From an uncultured Bacteroidia bacterium (GTDB taxonomy: Bacteria > Bacteroidota > Bacteroidia > NS11-12g > UBA955), in NCBI GenBank assembly GCA_943788195.1, contig CALSPH010000001.1, positions 557,673-621,672 of the forward strand: a DNA stretch of 64,000 nucleotides. Reading direction: 5' to 3'. How positions within the stretch are numbered: position 1 is the stretch's first letter; each line of letters starts with the position of its first letter. Below are positions 24,272 to 33,328 of the stretch, one piece after another. Under the pieces are notes generated by a model that was given only the letters and a program-made list of their open reading frames with translations, did not search any database and was not told the DNA's origin. Both the position numbers and the translations under genes were made by a program.

Positions 24272-27091
24272 ATGCCAAAAGATAGTTCCATTAAATCAGT
24301 ATTAATTGTAGGTAGCGGTCCAATCATCATCGGACAAGCATGTGAGTTTGATTATTCAGGTACCCAAGCCTCTCGTTCTCTCATGGAAGAGGGTATAGAA
24401 GTAACCCTGATCAATAGCAATCCAGCGACTATTATGACGGATCCGATTAATGCGGATAACATTTATCTGTTACCTCTTACCACGGAAAGCATAGATAAAA
24501 TTTTAACTGAAAACCCTCAAATTGATACGGTTTTGCCAACCATGGGAGGACAAACTGCGTTGAATCTTTGTATCGAGGCCGATCAAGTTGGGATTTGGAA
24601 AAAACACAATGTTCAAATGATTGGTGTGGATGTGGGTGCTATTGAAACGACTGAAAATCGTGAAAAATTTAGGCAATTGATGATTGATATTGGGATGGGT
24701 GTGGCAGAATCTCAAGTGGCCAATTCTTATCTAGAAGGAAAGGAAATTGCCCAACGCATTGGTTTCCCATTGGTAATTCGACCATCCTATACCTTGGGAG
24801 GTTATGGGGGTGGATTTGTGCATACCAAAGAAGAATTTGACGAGTCGTTAAAAAGAGGTTTGGAAGCTTCCCCTACCCATGAAGTATTGGTTGAAAAAGC
24901 GGTGCTGGGTTGGAAAGAATTCGAGCTTGAAGTGCTGCGCGACAGCAAGGATAACATGACGGTGATCTGCACCATAGAGAATATTGACCCAATGGGAATT
25001 CATACGGGAGATTCCATTACCATCGCTCCTGCAATGACCTTGAGTGATACCACCTATCAGCGGATGCGGAACATGTCGTTTAAAATGTTGCGTTCCATAG
25101 GAAATTTTGCTGGAGGTTGTAATGTACAGTTCTCCGTAAATCCGGAAGATGAGGAGATCATTGCCATTGAGATTAACCCGAGGGTATCCAGATCATCCGC
25201 CTTAGCTTCTAAAGCAACCGGTTATCCGATTGCAAAAATTGCGACAAAATTAGCCATTGGCTATACCTTGGATGAGTTAAAGAATCCAGTAACCAAAACC
25301 ACTTCTGCTTTCCATGAGCCAACCATTGACTACGTAATTATTAAAATTCCACGATGGAACTTTGACAAATTCAGAGGGGCAGATTTACGTTTAGGCTTGC
25401 AAATGAAATCGGTGGGTGAAGTAATGGCGATTGGTAGAAGTTTTCAAGAAGCCTTGCAGAAAGCCTGTCAAAGTCTAGAAATAAACCGGCATGGTTTAAG
25501 TGCGGATGGACGCGAAGAGCGCGATTTAGACGTAATACTTGCGAAGTTAAAGGATCCGGGCGCAGATCGCATTTTTATGCTTAAAGATGCAATTGCCAAA
25601 GGCGTTCCAATGACATCCATTGAAAAAATCACCCACATCAACCGATGGTATTTGGAACAAATCTATGATTTGGTTAAAACCGAAAACGAAATCAAACGAT
25701 ATACCATTCAGAATTTACCTGCGACTCTATTGCGTCTGGCTAAGGAGAAAGGGTTTTCCGATTTCCAGATTTCCTATTTAATGGGCAATACCACAGCGGA
25801 TGAAGTATACGAGTATCGCAAGAAGTTCGACATAAAACGGATATTTAAAATGGTGGATACCTGTGCAGCAGAGTTTGAAAGCCATACCAATTATTTCTAC
25901 AGCACCTTTGATGGCGAGAATGAGAGTATTCCCACGGACAAGAAGAAGATTATTGTGTTGGGTTCAGGGCCAAATAGAATAGGACAAGGGATCGAGTTTG
26001 ATTACAGTTGTGTGCATGCCTTGTTGGCTGCCAAAGAATTGGGTTATGAGTCCATTATGATCAACTGCAATCCTGAAACGGTTTCAACGGATTTTGATAT
26101 GGCAGATAAACTCTATTTCGAGCCGATATATGAAGAAAATCTTTTGGAGATTATCGAGCATGAAAATCCAGTAGGTGTAATTGTTCAATTGGGTGGGCAA
26201 ACTGCGATTAAAATGGCTGAAATGCTCAAGAATAAGGGGATCAACATTATTGGTACCAGTTATGAAAGCATGGATTTGGCTGAAGATCGGGGTAGCTTCT
26301 CAGAGCTGCTCGCGTCACTCGACATTCCATACCCTAAATTTGGGGTTGCAACCCGAGCAGATGAAGCCATTAAAATTGCGAATGAAGTAGGTTATCCGGT
26401 TCTAGTTAGACCTTCCTATGTGTTAGGCGGTCAAGGAATGGAGATTGTAATCAACGATGAGGATTTAGAACGTGCAGTAATAAAACTCTTGGGCGATCTT
26501 CCTGGAAATAGGGTACTGATTGATCATTTCTTGGATCGCGCAGAAGAAACGGAAAGTGATAGTATCTGTGATGGTGATGAGTCCCATATTATTGGTCTCA
26601 TGGAGCATATTGAGCCTGCGGGTATTCACAGTGGAGATAGTTCTGCTGTATTGCCTCCTTTTAGTCTTTCAGCGCATGTGATTTCCAAAATGGAGGAGTA
26701 CACCCATAAATTGGCCAAGGCATTGGGTATTATTGGCCTCATGAATATTCAATTTGCCGTAAAAGATGATGTAGTATATGTGATTGAAGCCAATCCAAGA
26801 GCTTCGAGAACGGTTCCTTTTATCTGTAAAGCCTATGAAGTTCCATACGTTAACATTGCTACTAAAGTAATGCTGGGTGATATGAAATTGAAGGACTTTA
26901 AAATTGAGCCCAAATCGAATGGTTATGCCATTAAAGTGCCGGTGTTCTCATTCAATAAATTCCCGAATGTAGACAAGCAATTGGGGCCAGAGATGAAGTC
27001 TACCGGAGAATCCATATTATTTATCAAAGATTTGAACGATCCTTATTTTAGGGAATTATCTTCGAAGAAATCAATGTACTTAAGCAGATAA
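24272..27091 (+). CDS. carB: Carbamoyl-phosphate synthase large subunit
   Basis: Makes carbamoyl phosphate from bicarbonate, ammonia (from the small subunit) and two ATP, for pyrimidine and arginine synthesis. Two homologous ATP-grasp halves are visible: N-half VGSGPIIIGQACEFDYSGTQA, RPSYTLGGYGGGF and EINPRVSRSSALASKATGYP; C-half LGSGPNRIGQGIEFDYSCVHA, VRPSYVLGGQGMEI and EANPRASRTVPFICKA. ATG 24272 (MPKDSSIKSVLIVG) is the family start; TTG 24248 is rejected. At 939 residues it stops after LGPEMKSTGES...ELSSKKS, so the C-terminal MGS-like allosteric domain of the 1073-residue E. coli enzyme is missing. carA is not in the window. The stop overlaps the next small gene by one base (TAATG). Confidence 0.95.
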   Translation: MPKDSSIKSVLIVGSGPIIIGQACEFDYSGTQASRSLMEEGIEVTLINSNPATIMTDPINADNIYLLPLTTESIDKILTENPQIDTVLPTMGGQTALNLCIEADQVGIWKKHNVQMIGVDVGAIETTENREKFRQLMIDIGMGVAESQVANSYLEGKEIAQRIGFPLVIRPSYTLGGYGGGFVHTKEEFDESLKRGLEASPTHEVLVEKAVLGWKEFELEVLRDSKDNMTVICTIENIDPMGIHTGDSITIAPAMTLSDTTYQRMRNMSFKMLRSIGNFAGGCNVQFSVNPEDEEIIAIEINPRVSRSSALASKATGYPIAKIATKLAIGYTLDELKNPVTKTTSAFHEPTIDYVIIKIPRWNFDKFRGADLRLGLQMKSVGEVMAIGRSFQEALQKACQSLEINRHGLSADGREERDLDVILAKLKDPGADRIFMLKDAIAKGVPMTSIEKITHINRWYLEQIYDLVKTENEIKRYTIQNLPATLLRLAKEKGFSDFQISYLMGNTTADEVYEYRKKFDIKRIFKMVDTCAAEFESHTNYFYSTFDGENESIPTDKKKIIVLGSGPNRIGQGIEFDYSCVHALLAAKELGYESIMINCNPETVSTDFDMADKLYFEPIYEENLLEIIEHENPVGVIVQLGGQTAIKMAEMLKNKGINIIGTSYESMDLAEDRGSFSELLASLDIPYPKFGVATRADEAIKIANEVGYPVLVRPSYVLGGQGMEIVINDEDLERAVIKLLGDLPGNRVLIDHFLDRAEETESDSICDGDESHIIGLMEHIEPAGIHSGDSSAVLPPFSLSAHVISKMEEYTHKLAKALGIIGLMNIQFAVKDDVVYVIEANPRASRTVPFICKAYEVPYVNIATKVMLGDMKLKDFKIEPKSNGYAIKVPVFSFNKFPNVDKQLGPEMKSTGESILFIKDLNDPYFRELSSKKSMYLSR

Positions 27092-27255
27092 TGAATATGG
27101 TCAAAACACTGGCAATCGGATTGGTTATTTATTTTGTTTGGAAAGTGGCAGAAGGGTTTTTTAGTGGAACAAAAAAATCACCAAGAAATAGTGCGAAAGA
27201 ACGCCCAAAAAATCAAAATAGAGACGGGTTCACAGACTACGAAGAAGTAGACTGA
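27091..27255 (+). CDS. DUF4834-like small membrane protein
   Basis: A 54-residue ORF too short for the track. It starts by overlapping the carB stop (TAATG) and encodes a single membrane helix, KTLAIGLVIYFVWKVAEGFF, followed by a charged tail rich in K, N and R that ends FTDYEEVD. A helix plus basic tail plus terminal DYEE(V/I) is the pattern of the Bacteroidota DUF4834 family. Function unknown. The coupling to carB suggests co-expression only. Confidence 0.6.
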   Translation: MNMVKTLAIGLVIYFVWKVAEGFFSGTKKSPRNSAKERPKNQNRDGFTDYEEVD

Positions 27256-27305
27256 GTAAGCTAAATATTGTATTGAACCATGACAAAGGTTTTGCAGCAT
27301 TTGTC

Positions 27306-27313
27306 TAAATTTG
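27306..27313 (+). promoter_or_regulatory. -7 promoter element of the lipoprotein/TonB pair
   Basis: TAAATTTG, 13 bases before ATG 27327. The -33 half is not clear. Confidence 0.35.
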
Positions 27314-27326
27314 CAAATCCTCAACT

Positions 27327-27893
27327 ATGACTACTAAATTAAAAAATACGCTACTAATCCTTTGTCTGGGAGTTACTCTATTTGGGTGCGAAAAGAAACC
27401 AGATGATCCTGTAATTCCGAATGAAGAGGAGGTAATCACCACCTTAATACTCACCCTAACGCTTTCAGGAGGAGGAGTAGAACGCGTTTTTAGTTTTACA
27501 GATTTGGATGGAGACGGGGGAAACAATCCTGTTATAACTATAGATACCTTGGCTGCAAATACCACCTACAGTGGCACCTTGGTTTTACTCAATCAACAAA
27601 AAAGTCCCGAAGAGGATATTACCGAGGAGGTAAAGGAAGAAAGTGCCGAGCATCAATTCTTTTATGAGGTTAATGCGTCAAACGTTACCGTAAGTTATCG
27701 AGATAAAGACACCAATGGCAGACCTTTGGGTGTTTCAACTGAATTCGTTACTGGTGCTTCAGAGTCGGGGTCTTTAAAAATCACCTTAAGACACGAGCCC
27801 AATAAAAGTGCCGCTGGAGTAGATGCTGGACAAATTCAGAATGCAGGCGGTGAAACGGATATTGAGGTAAGTTTTAATCTTGAGGTTAAATAA
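27327..27893 (+). CDS. Lipoprotein paired with a TonB-dependent receptor
   Basis: Signal KNTLLILCLGVTLFGCEKK with the lipidated cysteine at residue 21. The mature protein is acidic and beta-rich: EEEVITTLILTLTLSGGG, FSFTDLDGDGGNNPVITIDTL, TTYSGTLVLLNQQKSPEEDITEEV, ending GGETDIEVSFNLEV. Homologous lipoproteins are regularly found directly before TonB receptors in Bacteroidota, where some carry the label 'type 1 periplasmic-binding superfamily' without experiment. Here the 3' end overlaps the receptor start by 14 bases, so they are almost certainly co-translated. It may capture a substrate at the surface or the periplasm; the ligand is unknown. Confidence 0.7.
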   Translation: MTTKLKNTLLILCLGVTLFGCEKKPDDPVIPNEEEVITTLILTLTLSGGGVERVFSFTDLDGDGGNNPVITIDTLAANTTYSGTLVLLNQQKSPEEDITEEVKEESAEHQFFYEVNASNVTVSYRDKDTNGRPLGVSTEFVTGASESGSLKITLRHEPNKSAAGVDAGQIQNAGGETDIEVSFNLEVK

Positions 27894-30207
27894 ACAAATA
27901 TTAATCCTCTTTTTTGGGCTCTATTATGGCTTGCTTTTTGGCCAAGAATGCATTATAAACATAACCGGTTCTGTAGTTGATTTAGGCACTGGAAAAGGAT
28001 TGGGCTTAGTTCATGTTCATGTGCAAGAACTCGAATTGGAGCAAATTTCTGATAGTACGGGTAAGTTTGTGTTCAGAGGGGTATGCCCCGGCAAGTACCA
28101 CTTTAGCTTTAGCCATATTGGGTGCGAGTCTTACGACCTTTTTCTTGTCATAGATCAAGATACCATGATAGAAGTCCAAATGGATCATTCTTTTCATGTT
28201 TCGAAGGGCGTTGCTGTAAAGGGAAAACATACGAATCATTCAATCCAGCGTGTTGAACTGATCGGTGAGAAAGCCATAGAAGAAAATCCAAATGCCAATT
28301 TAGGAAGTATGATTGAAGGGGTAACCGGAGTGAGTACCCTGAAAAATGGAAACGCAATTGCCAAACCCGTGGTGCATGGATTATATGGCAATCGAATAAC
28401 CATACTTAACCATGGCATTGCTCAGGCAGGTCAGCAATGGGGAAATGATCATAGCCCTGAAATAGATCCACAGTCTGCGAATCGCATCAGTGTGATAAAA
28501 GGGGTAAGTGCATTGCAGTATCCAGGGTCTAATTTGGGAAGTGTAATTCTCATCCAATCAAAGAAAATAGTACCCGAGCCCCACCTGCACGGAAAAGTGG
28601 GCTACTTTTTTGAATCGAATGGACTGAGTAATGGGACGCATTTGCAACTTCAAAAAGGAGCTCCGTTCCTTTCGTGGCGGCTGAATATAAGTGCCAAGCA
28701 AAGTGGTGACCGAAAGACACCTGATTATTTCTTAACCAATACAGGACAAAAAGAGTTAAACGCATCGTTACAATTGGAGAAAAGATGGTCTCAAAGGTCA
28801 TTTGGGGAATTTTACATCAGCAGCTATAATACAGAGCTGGGCGTGTTGCGTGGTTCACATATTGGAAACTTAACGGATCTGAATGAAGCCTTTGATCGGA
28901 CCATTCCTTTTTTCACTCAAAATGAATTTAGCTATACGATTGCTTCCCCAAAACAAGTGGTGCACCATCATTTGCTTAAAGTGCATCAAAAATTTTACAT
29001 CACCGATAGTTTAAGCTTAGACTTAACCTATGCCGCACAGCTCAATAACCGCAAGGAATTTGACGTTAGACGGGGAGGACGATCCGATCTGCCTGCCTTA
29101 AGTTTAAGGCAATTGAATCAATATGCAGCAGCGCAAATAGAAAAAGAGTTGAAGGCAGATTGGAAACTCATTGGAGGGATACAGTTCAACTATATTGATA
29201 ATACAAATAATGCAGAGACCGGTATTATTCCCCTAATACCCGATTATATTTCATTCAAGAATTCAGCTTATTTCTTAGTCAAGAAAAAAAGGAAACGAAG
29301 TCTGCTTGAGATGGGAGCGAGGTATGATCATGTCCAACAAAATGTTGCCACCATTTCGCAGACCTTGCCCAGAGAAATTCTTCGATATGCCAATCAATTT
29401 CACAACTGGAGTTCGTCTTTGGATTGGTCTCTTCCACTTGGCGCGCACAAGGAGTTGGTAAGTAATATCGGTCTTGCAATGCGCAATCCAGCGATCAATG
29501 AGCTATATTCAGGGGGTTTGCATCAAGGAGTAAGCGGCATTGAATTAGGAAATCCAGACTTAAAATCAGAACGTTCGGTGAAGGGAACAGTAGCATTGAA
29601 TGGAGATATTCGTGAAAAGTGGTTTTTTGAACTTTTGGGCTACTATCAGCAAATAGGAAATTATTTTTATTTGCAACCTCAGAATCAATTTCAACTGACC
29701 ATTCGAGGTGCTTTTCCAGTATTTAAATATGAGCAAACGGATGCGCAATTATATGGTGCAGATGGATCCATTCTTCGACAAATAAGTACATCTTGGTCAG
29801 CTAAATTTAAATACAGCTATTTAAGAGGAGATGATTTATCCAATAAGACACCCTTGATCTTTATGCCTTCAAATAATGCCGGTTTAGATTTGGTTTATGA
29901 ACTGCCCAAGCACATTGAAATAGGTAAAAGCGAATTAGAAAATACTGCCATCAGCGTAACCAATCGATATGTGTTTAAGCAGTCTCATTTAAATATAGAC
30001 CAGGATTTTATAGCTGCACCCGATGCTTATTTTCTATTGGGATTAAAAGCTTCTACAAATGCCCAGTGGAGCAAATCGCGTTTGCATTTTTTTGTAAAAG
30101 TGAGCAACGCATTAAATACCAATTATCGAGATTATCTAAATCGGTTGCGCTATTTTGCAGATGATCTAGGAATGAATATAACCATAGGTGGAAACTTAAA
30201 GTTTTAG
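27880..30207 (+). CDS. TonB-dependent outer-membrane receptor
   Basis: Outer-membrane importer energised by TonB. The signal (ILILFFGLYYGLLFGQ) is followed by a carboxypeptidase-regulatory-like beta-sandwich (NITGSVVDLGTGKGLGLVHVHV ... FSHIGCES, about residues 26-95). A plug domain comes next (GSMIEGVTGVSTLKNGNAIAKPVVHGLYGNR, QAGQQWGNDHSPEIDP, VIKGVSALQYPG), then a 22-strand-type barrel ending in GMNITIGGNLKF with the terminal phenylalanine. The QxWGxDHxPEIDP segment also occurs in ZnuD-like metal receptors, so zinc or another metal is a fair guess. The first plausible start is TTG 27880, overlapping the lipoprotein gene. Confidence 0.85.
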   Translation: MRLNKQILILFFGLYYGLLFGQECIINITGSVVDLGTGKGLGLVHVHVQELELEQISDSTGKFVFRGVCPGKYHFSFSHIGCESYDLFLVIDQDTMIEVQMDHSFHVSKGVAVKGKHTNHSIQRVELIGEKAIEENPNANLGSMIEGVTGVSTLKNGNAIAKPVVHGLYGNRITILNHGIAQAGQQWGNDHSPEIDPQSANRISVIKGVSALQYPGSNLGSVILIQSKKIVPEPHLHGKVGYFFESNGLSNGTHLQLQKGAPFLSWRLNISAKQSGDRKTPDYFLTNTGQKELNASLQLEKRWSQRSFGEFYISSYNTELGVLRGSHIGNLTDLNEAFDRTIPFFTQNEFSYTIASPKQVVHHHLLKVHQKFYITDSLSLDLTYAAQLNNRKEFDVRRGGRSDLPALSLRQLNQYAAAQIEKELKADWKLIGGIQFNYIDNTNNAETGIIPLIPDYISFKNSAYFLVKKKRKRSLLEMGARYDHVQQNVATISQTLPREILRYANQFHNWSSSLDWSLPLGAHKELVSNIGLAMRNPAINELYSGGLHQGVSGIELGNPDLKSERSVKGTVALNGDIREKWFFELLGYYQQIGNYFYLQPQNQFQLTIRGAFPVFKYEQTDAQLYGADGSILRQISTSWSAKFKYSYLRGDDLSNKTPLIFMPSNNAGLDLVYELPKHIEIGKSELENTAISVTNRYVFKQSHLNIDQDFIAAPDAYFLLGLKASTNAQWSKSRLHFFVKVSNALNTNYRDYLNRLRYFADDLGMNITIGGNLKF

Positions 30208-30230
30208 GAATAGGGAAATGGGAATTAGAT

Positions 30231-32594
30231 CTATAGAATTACAACGCGAATTGTATCTATTTTCCCTTCAAGTATAAATTGCATAAGGTATACGCCTGAA
30301 GAAAGACCTTCTGTTGATAGCATCAATTGAAATTTATTCTGAAAGTTTAATTCCAAGTTTCCTGATTTTCTCATTTTTCCTTGCGCGTCAAATAGGGTAT
30401 AGGTGCCAGAAGTTTCTTTTTTGTTTTTGCGATAAAAATGGATAAATCCTGAATTACTTGGATTGGGGAAAGCTGCCCAAAGTTGAGTGCATTTCATTTT
30501 AGGCAGTTGGTCACATGGAATTTCTATTTCTTCGTCAAAATAATCAGAAAACTGATTTTTCAATACACAGGGCCTATGTAACGCGTAGAGTCGCATTTGT
30601 TCTATTTCATTATTCCATGCATCCAAGCTTGAAGGATGGCCCCAACGGTCAATATGTTGCTGCATAGCGGGTTCATATAAGGCTTTAAAGCTGTCTATTC
30701 TTTGGTTCACATGCCCATAGCTAAAGTTATGGGACATAAGGTGTTTAAAGGATGTAATAAATTGGCTCTTAAAAGAGTCGTTTTTAAGTAGATTCCTAAG
30801 TAAGTTTGTCGCGCAACCTGCATTGGACCAATGATGTTGAATAGGTGAGGTTGCATGCACTAAAGTATTAAAATCATATGCATTATCATGACCATAAACC
30901 GGATTTCCAAACGTAAAATCCAAATCAAAAACTAAGGGCGTCATTTTTTTATCTGTGTACCATATAAGAAAGTTATTTCCTGGCCAGTCGAAATTACCAA
31001 AGTAAATTTCCCCCAAATAATAATTAATAAATTGCTTTACATCTAAGGTTTCATCTATCTGCTTATAGGTATTGGGGTTGCTTAAATCAGTTGAAGATAA
31101 CCAACCCACAAAATCTCTATATCTTGTATTGCTGTTGTGGCTTTTGCCACCACAGTTCCAAACAATATTAATGGAGTCTTTTTTATGGTCGTACTTTTGA
31201 TGAATGAAGTCATGGTTGAGGTCATCTCGTATATTATATATTCCCCAATAAACACCATTTAAATAAAGAAGGACGGGTTTCGTATTTTGTGTTTCCAAGC
31301 CTATGTCTTTTAGAAGGCTTTGCAACATAGCATCTCTAAAAAGAGCATAGCTTAAATCGCTACCACCATTCCGAATAATTAAACGTTCATGATTATAGCT
31401 TGTGTCCAAGTCAAAGAGATTAAAGTCTAATTCATCTTTGCCATATTCATCTCTAAAGTATACTTTGAATCCTTTTCGGGCCTTAGCCGTACTCGCATTT
31501 CCATGAATTCGAATGCCGATATTCTCGTCAATTTTTATTCTACCCTTTTTTGTAAAGTATGAAAAATGTCCACCATTCTCGTATTGTTTTCCCTTCGCAT
31601 TGTAATTCCCTTCGGGCATCCATGTGGTATATCCTAAGGTGTCAAAATGTTTGCCTGGCAGATATACTCCAGAGTCTATATGGAATAGAAATAGGGAATC
31701 GGTGGTTATAAACGCATAGTCAAAATGCGCTTTTTCGTTAGGGGCTATGGGGAGATAAGCACGGGTAAAAACATCACTAACAGGGGTACTGTTTTTAAAG
31801 GCTCTAAATCGAAAAATGTTTGCTTTGGAGGTTATTCCAGTTGGGGTTTTCCATATTAACTGTTTAAGCCGATCTGGTCCTTCCAAGGGGGTGGAGGGAA
31901 TGAGCTCAATTTGACTTTCTTGGAGCAGGCCTACGGGAAGGTTTAGAGGGCTGTTAAATGCAGGATCATTGATGCTGGGAATATCCCCGTTTAATGTATA
32001 TCTTACGGTAATATCTGGGATTGCACCAATAGTAATTTTCTGCGGATTGGAATAGGCATGGGATGGAGGGTATATTTGAAGCTGGTATTTCCCAATTTGG
32101 GTATTGTTGCTCTTTCCTGGACTGGGAATGCTGAACTTTAAAAAGGGAGTTTGGCCATCTTCCTTTCTTCCATAACTTTCATTTTCTAAGAGATTTGAAT
32201 GATTGGTGGAGTCGATACCAACAAGGTTGACATTACTTAGAATAAGTTCTTCGCCTACAGCCTTTAGCTTGAAGTTTGTATGTAATTCAGTCCCTTTTCG
32301 ATCTTTTCCCGAAGCAAAGATCAGCAGAAACCCTTTAGCAGGAATTTGAATAGCAGGAAACCGCCATTTATCGCGTTCATCATATTTATCACTTAAGGCA
32401 AAACCATCTAAATTTACTGCAGTATCTTCTTGATTGTAAATTTCAATCCAGTCCGTAAAATCTCCATCTTCATCAGGCCAGATATTACCATTTTTGGCCA
32501 TCAACTCATTGATGAATAACTTCTGCGCCTTTCCGGTTAAGGCATTGAGTACCAAAAAGAGAGTGAATAATAGGAATATCCCTTTGCGAATCAT
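30231..32594 (-). CDS. Secreted CotH-like protein with lamin-tail domain and T9SS sorting domain
   Basis: Signal peptide GIFLLFTLFLVLNALTGKAQ, then a lamin-tail domain (LFINELMAKNGNIWPDEDGDFTDWIEIYNQ, residues 25-60) and a chitobiase-like C-terminal-type sandwich (YSNPQKITIGAIPDITVRYTLNG) at 175-205. The CotH-kinase fold covers about residues 330-600: IGIRIHGNASTAKARKGFKVYF, RNGGSDLSYALFRDAML, YLNGVYWGIYNIRDDL, NFDWPGNNFLIWY and LVFDLDFTFG, with the DxD-type metal residues. The end (QLWAAFPNPSNSGFIHFY ... GLSSGVYLMQFI) is a T9SS type A domain. Whether this CotH is an active protein kinase, as shown for spore CotH, is unknown. Length 787 aa. Confidence 0.85.
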   Translation of the reverse strand: MIRKGIFLLFTLFLVLNALTGKAQKLFINELMAKNGNIWPDEDGDFTDWIEIYNQEDTAVNLDGFALSDKYDERDKWRFPAIQIPAKGFLLIFASGKDRKGTELHTNFKLKAVGEELILSNVNLVGIDSTNHSNLLENESYGRKEDGQTPFLKFSIPSPGKSNNTQIGKYQLQIYPPSHAYSNPQKITIGAIPDITVRYTLNGDIPSINDPAFNSPLNLPVGLLQESQIELIPSTPLEGPDRLKQLIWKTPTGITSKANIFRFRAFKNSTPVSDVFTRAYLPIAPNEKAHFDYAFITTDSLFLFHIDSGVYLPGKHFDTLGYTTWMPEGNYNAKGKQYENGGHFSYFTKKGRIKIDENIGIRIHGNASTAKARKGFKVYFRDEYGKDELDFNLFDLDTSYNHERLIIRNGGSDLSYALFRDAMLQSLLKDIGLETQNTKPVLLYLNGVYWGIYNIRDDLNHDFIHQKYDHKKDSINIVWNCGGKSHNSNTRYRDFVGWLSSTDLSNPNTYKQIDETLDVKQFINYYLGEIYFGNFDWPGNNFLIWYTDKKMTPLVFDLDFTFGNPVYGHDNAYDFNTLVHATSPIQHHWSNAGCATNLLRNLLKNDSFKSQFITSFKHLMSHNFSYGHVNQRIDSFKALYEPAMQQHIDRWGHPSSLDAWNNEIEQMRLYALHRPCVLKNQFSDYFDEEIEIPCDQLPKMKCTQLWAAFPNPSNSGFIHFYRKNKKETSGTYTLFDAQGKMRKSGNLELNFQNKFQLMLSTEGLSSGVYLMQFILEGKIDTIRVVIL

Positions 32595-32644
32595 GATTTT
32601 AAAGCGGAAGATATGAAAAAAGAAGAAGAGAACTTTGTTTAGCG

Positions 32645-32986
32645 CTAGGCTTTGTTCACAAATTGAGATTTTAATGACATTTTACCAAAGCCGTCAATTT
32701 TACAGTCGATATTATGATCTCCTTCCTTGAGACGAATATTCTTCACTTTGGTGCCGGATTTGATGGGTTTAGGTGACCCCTTAACAGGTAGGGTTCTATT
32801 CACGATGACAGTATCGCCATCACTTAATCGATTGCCATTGGCATCCAATACTTTTAAGCCTTGTTCTTCTTCAATCGCATTGGGGTTCCATTCATGGCTG
32901 CATTCTGGGCAGACATAGACCTCTTCGCTCATAAAATAACTATATGGTGATTCGCAATTGGGGCAAGGTTTTAATTCGTCTGACAT
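32645..32986 (-). CDS. yjdM: YjdM/PhnA-type zinc-ribbon protein
   Basis: 113-residue protein of the YjdM (PhnA) family. The N-terminal zinc ribbon has paired cysteines, CPNC and CPEC, at about residues 8-11 and 26-29, and the C-terminal half is an SH3-like domain with the family block VLDANGNRLSDGDTVIVNRTLPVKG...KSGTKVKNIRL. Despite the old 'phosphonate utilisation' name, no direct role in phosphonate breakdown is established. It is the full family length and lies after a 50-base gap downstream of the CotH gene start. Confidence 0.88.
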   Translation of the reverse strand: MSDELKPCPNCESPYSYFMSEEVYVCPECSHEWNPNAIEEEQGLKVLDANGNRLSDGDTVIVNRTLPVKGSPKPIKSGTKVKNIRLKEGDHNIDCKIDGFGKMSLKSQFVNKA

Positions 32987-33043
32987 AATAGGCTGGTTTA
33001 GAAGGTGTAAATATAGCGTTTTTATCAGCTGTCATTTAGGGCA

Positions 33044-33328
33044 TTACAGTTTTTTCGATCCATAAAACTTATCGAAAATTAGACTTGCCGTTAAATCTCC
33101 TGTCACATTCACCGCAGTTCTAAACATACCTAGAATCCGGTCAATGCCAATGATAATAATCAAGCCGTCAATGGGGATTCCTGCGCTTTGTAATACCGAT
33201 GCGAGTATGATGACCCCACCCCCAGGAATGGCAGGTGTGCCAATGGATGCCGCAACTACCGTAGCCAACATTGGAATAAACTCTATTTGTAGCTGGCGGA
33301 TTGAGTTTATTTCCAATAAAAAAGCACC
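33044..33328 (-). pseudogene. C-terminal remnant of a Na+/dicarboxylate (DAACS) symporter
   Basis: Only the last ~95 codons survive. They hold the hallmark segment of this transporter family: IGTPAIPGGGVIILASVLQSAGIP followed by IIIIGIDRILGMFRTAVNVTGDLTASLI, the ion- and substrate-binding end of DctA/GltP-like carriers. Normal members have about 400 residues, so the first ~300 are gone. The fragment's frame opens directly after the fhs stop (TAA 33329-33331), so a deletion appears to have removed the 5' part up to fhs. There is no proper start (TTG only). Confidence 0.75.
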
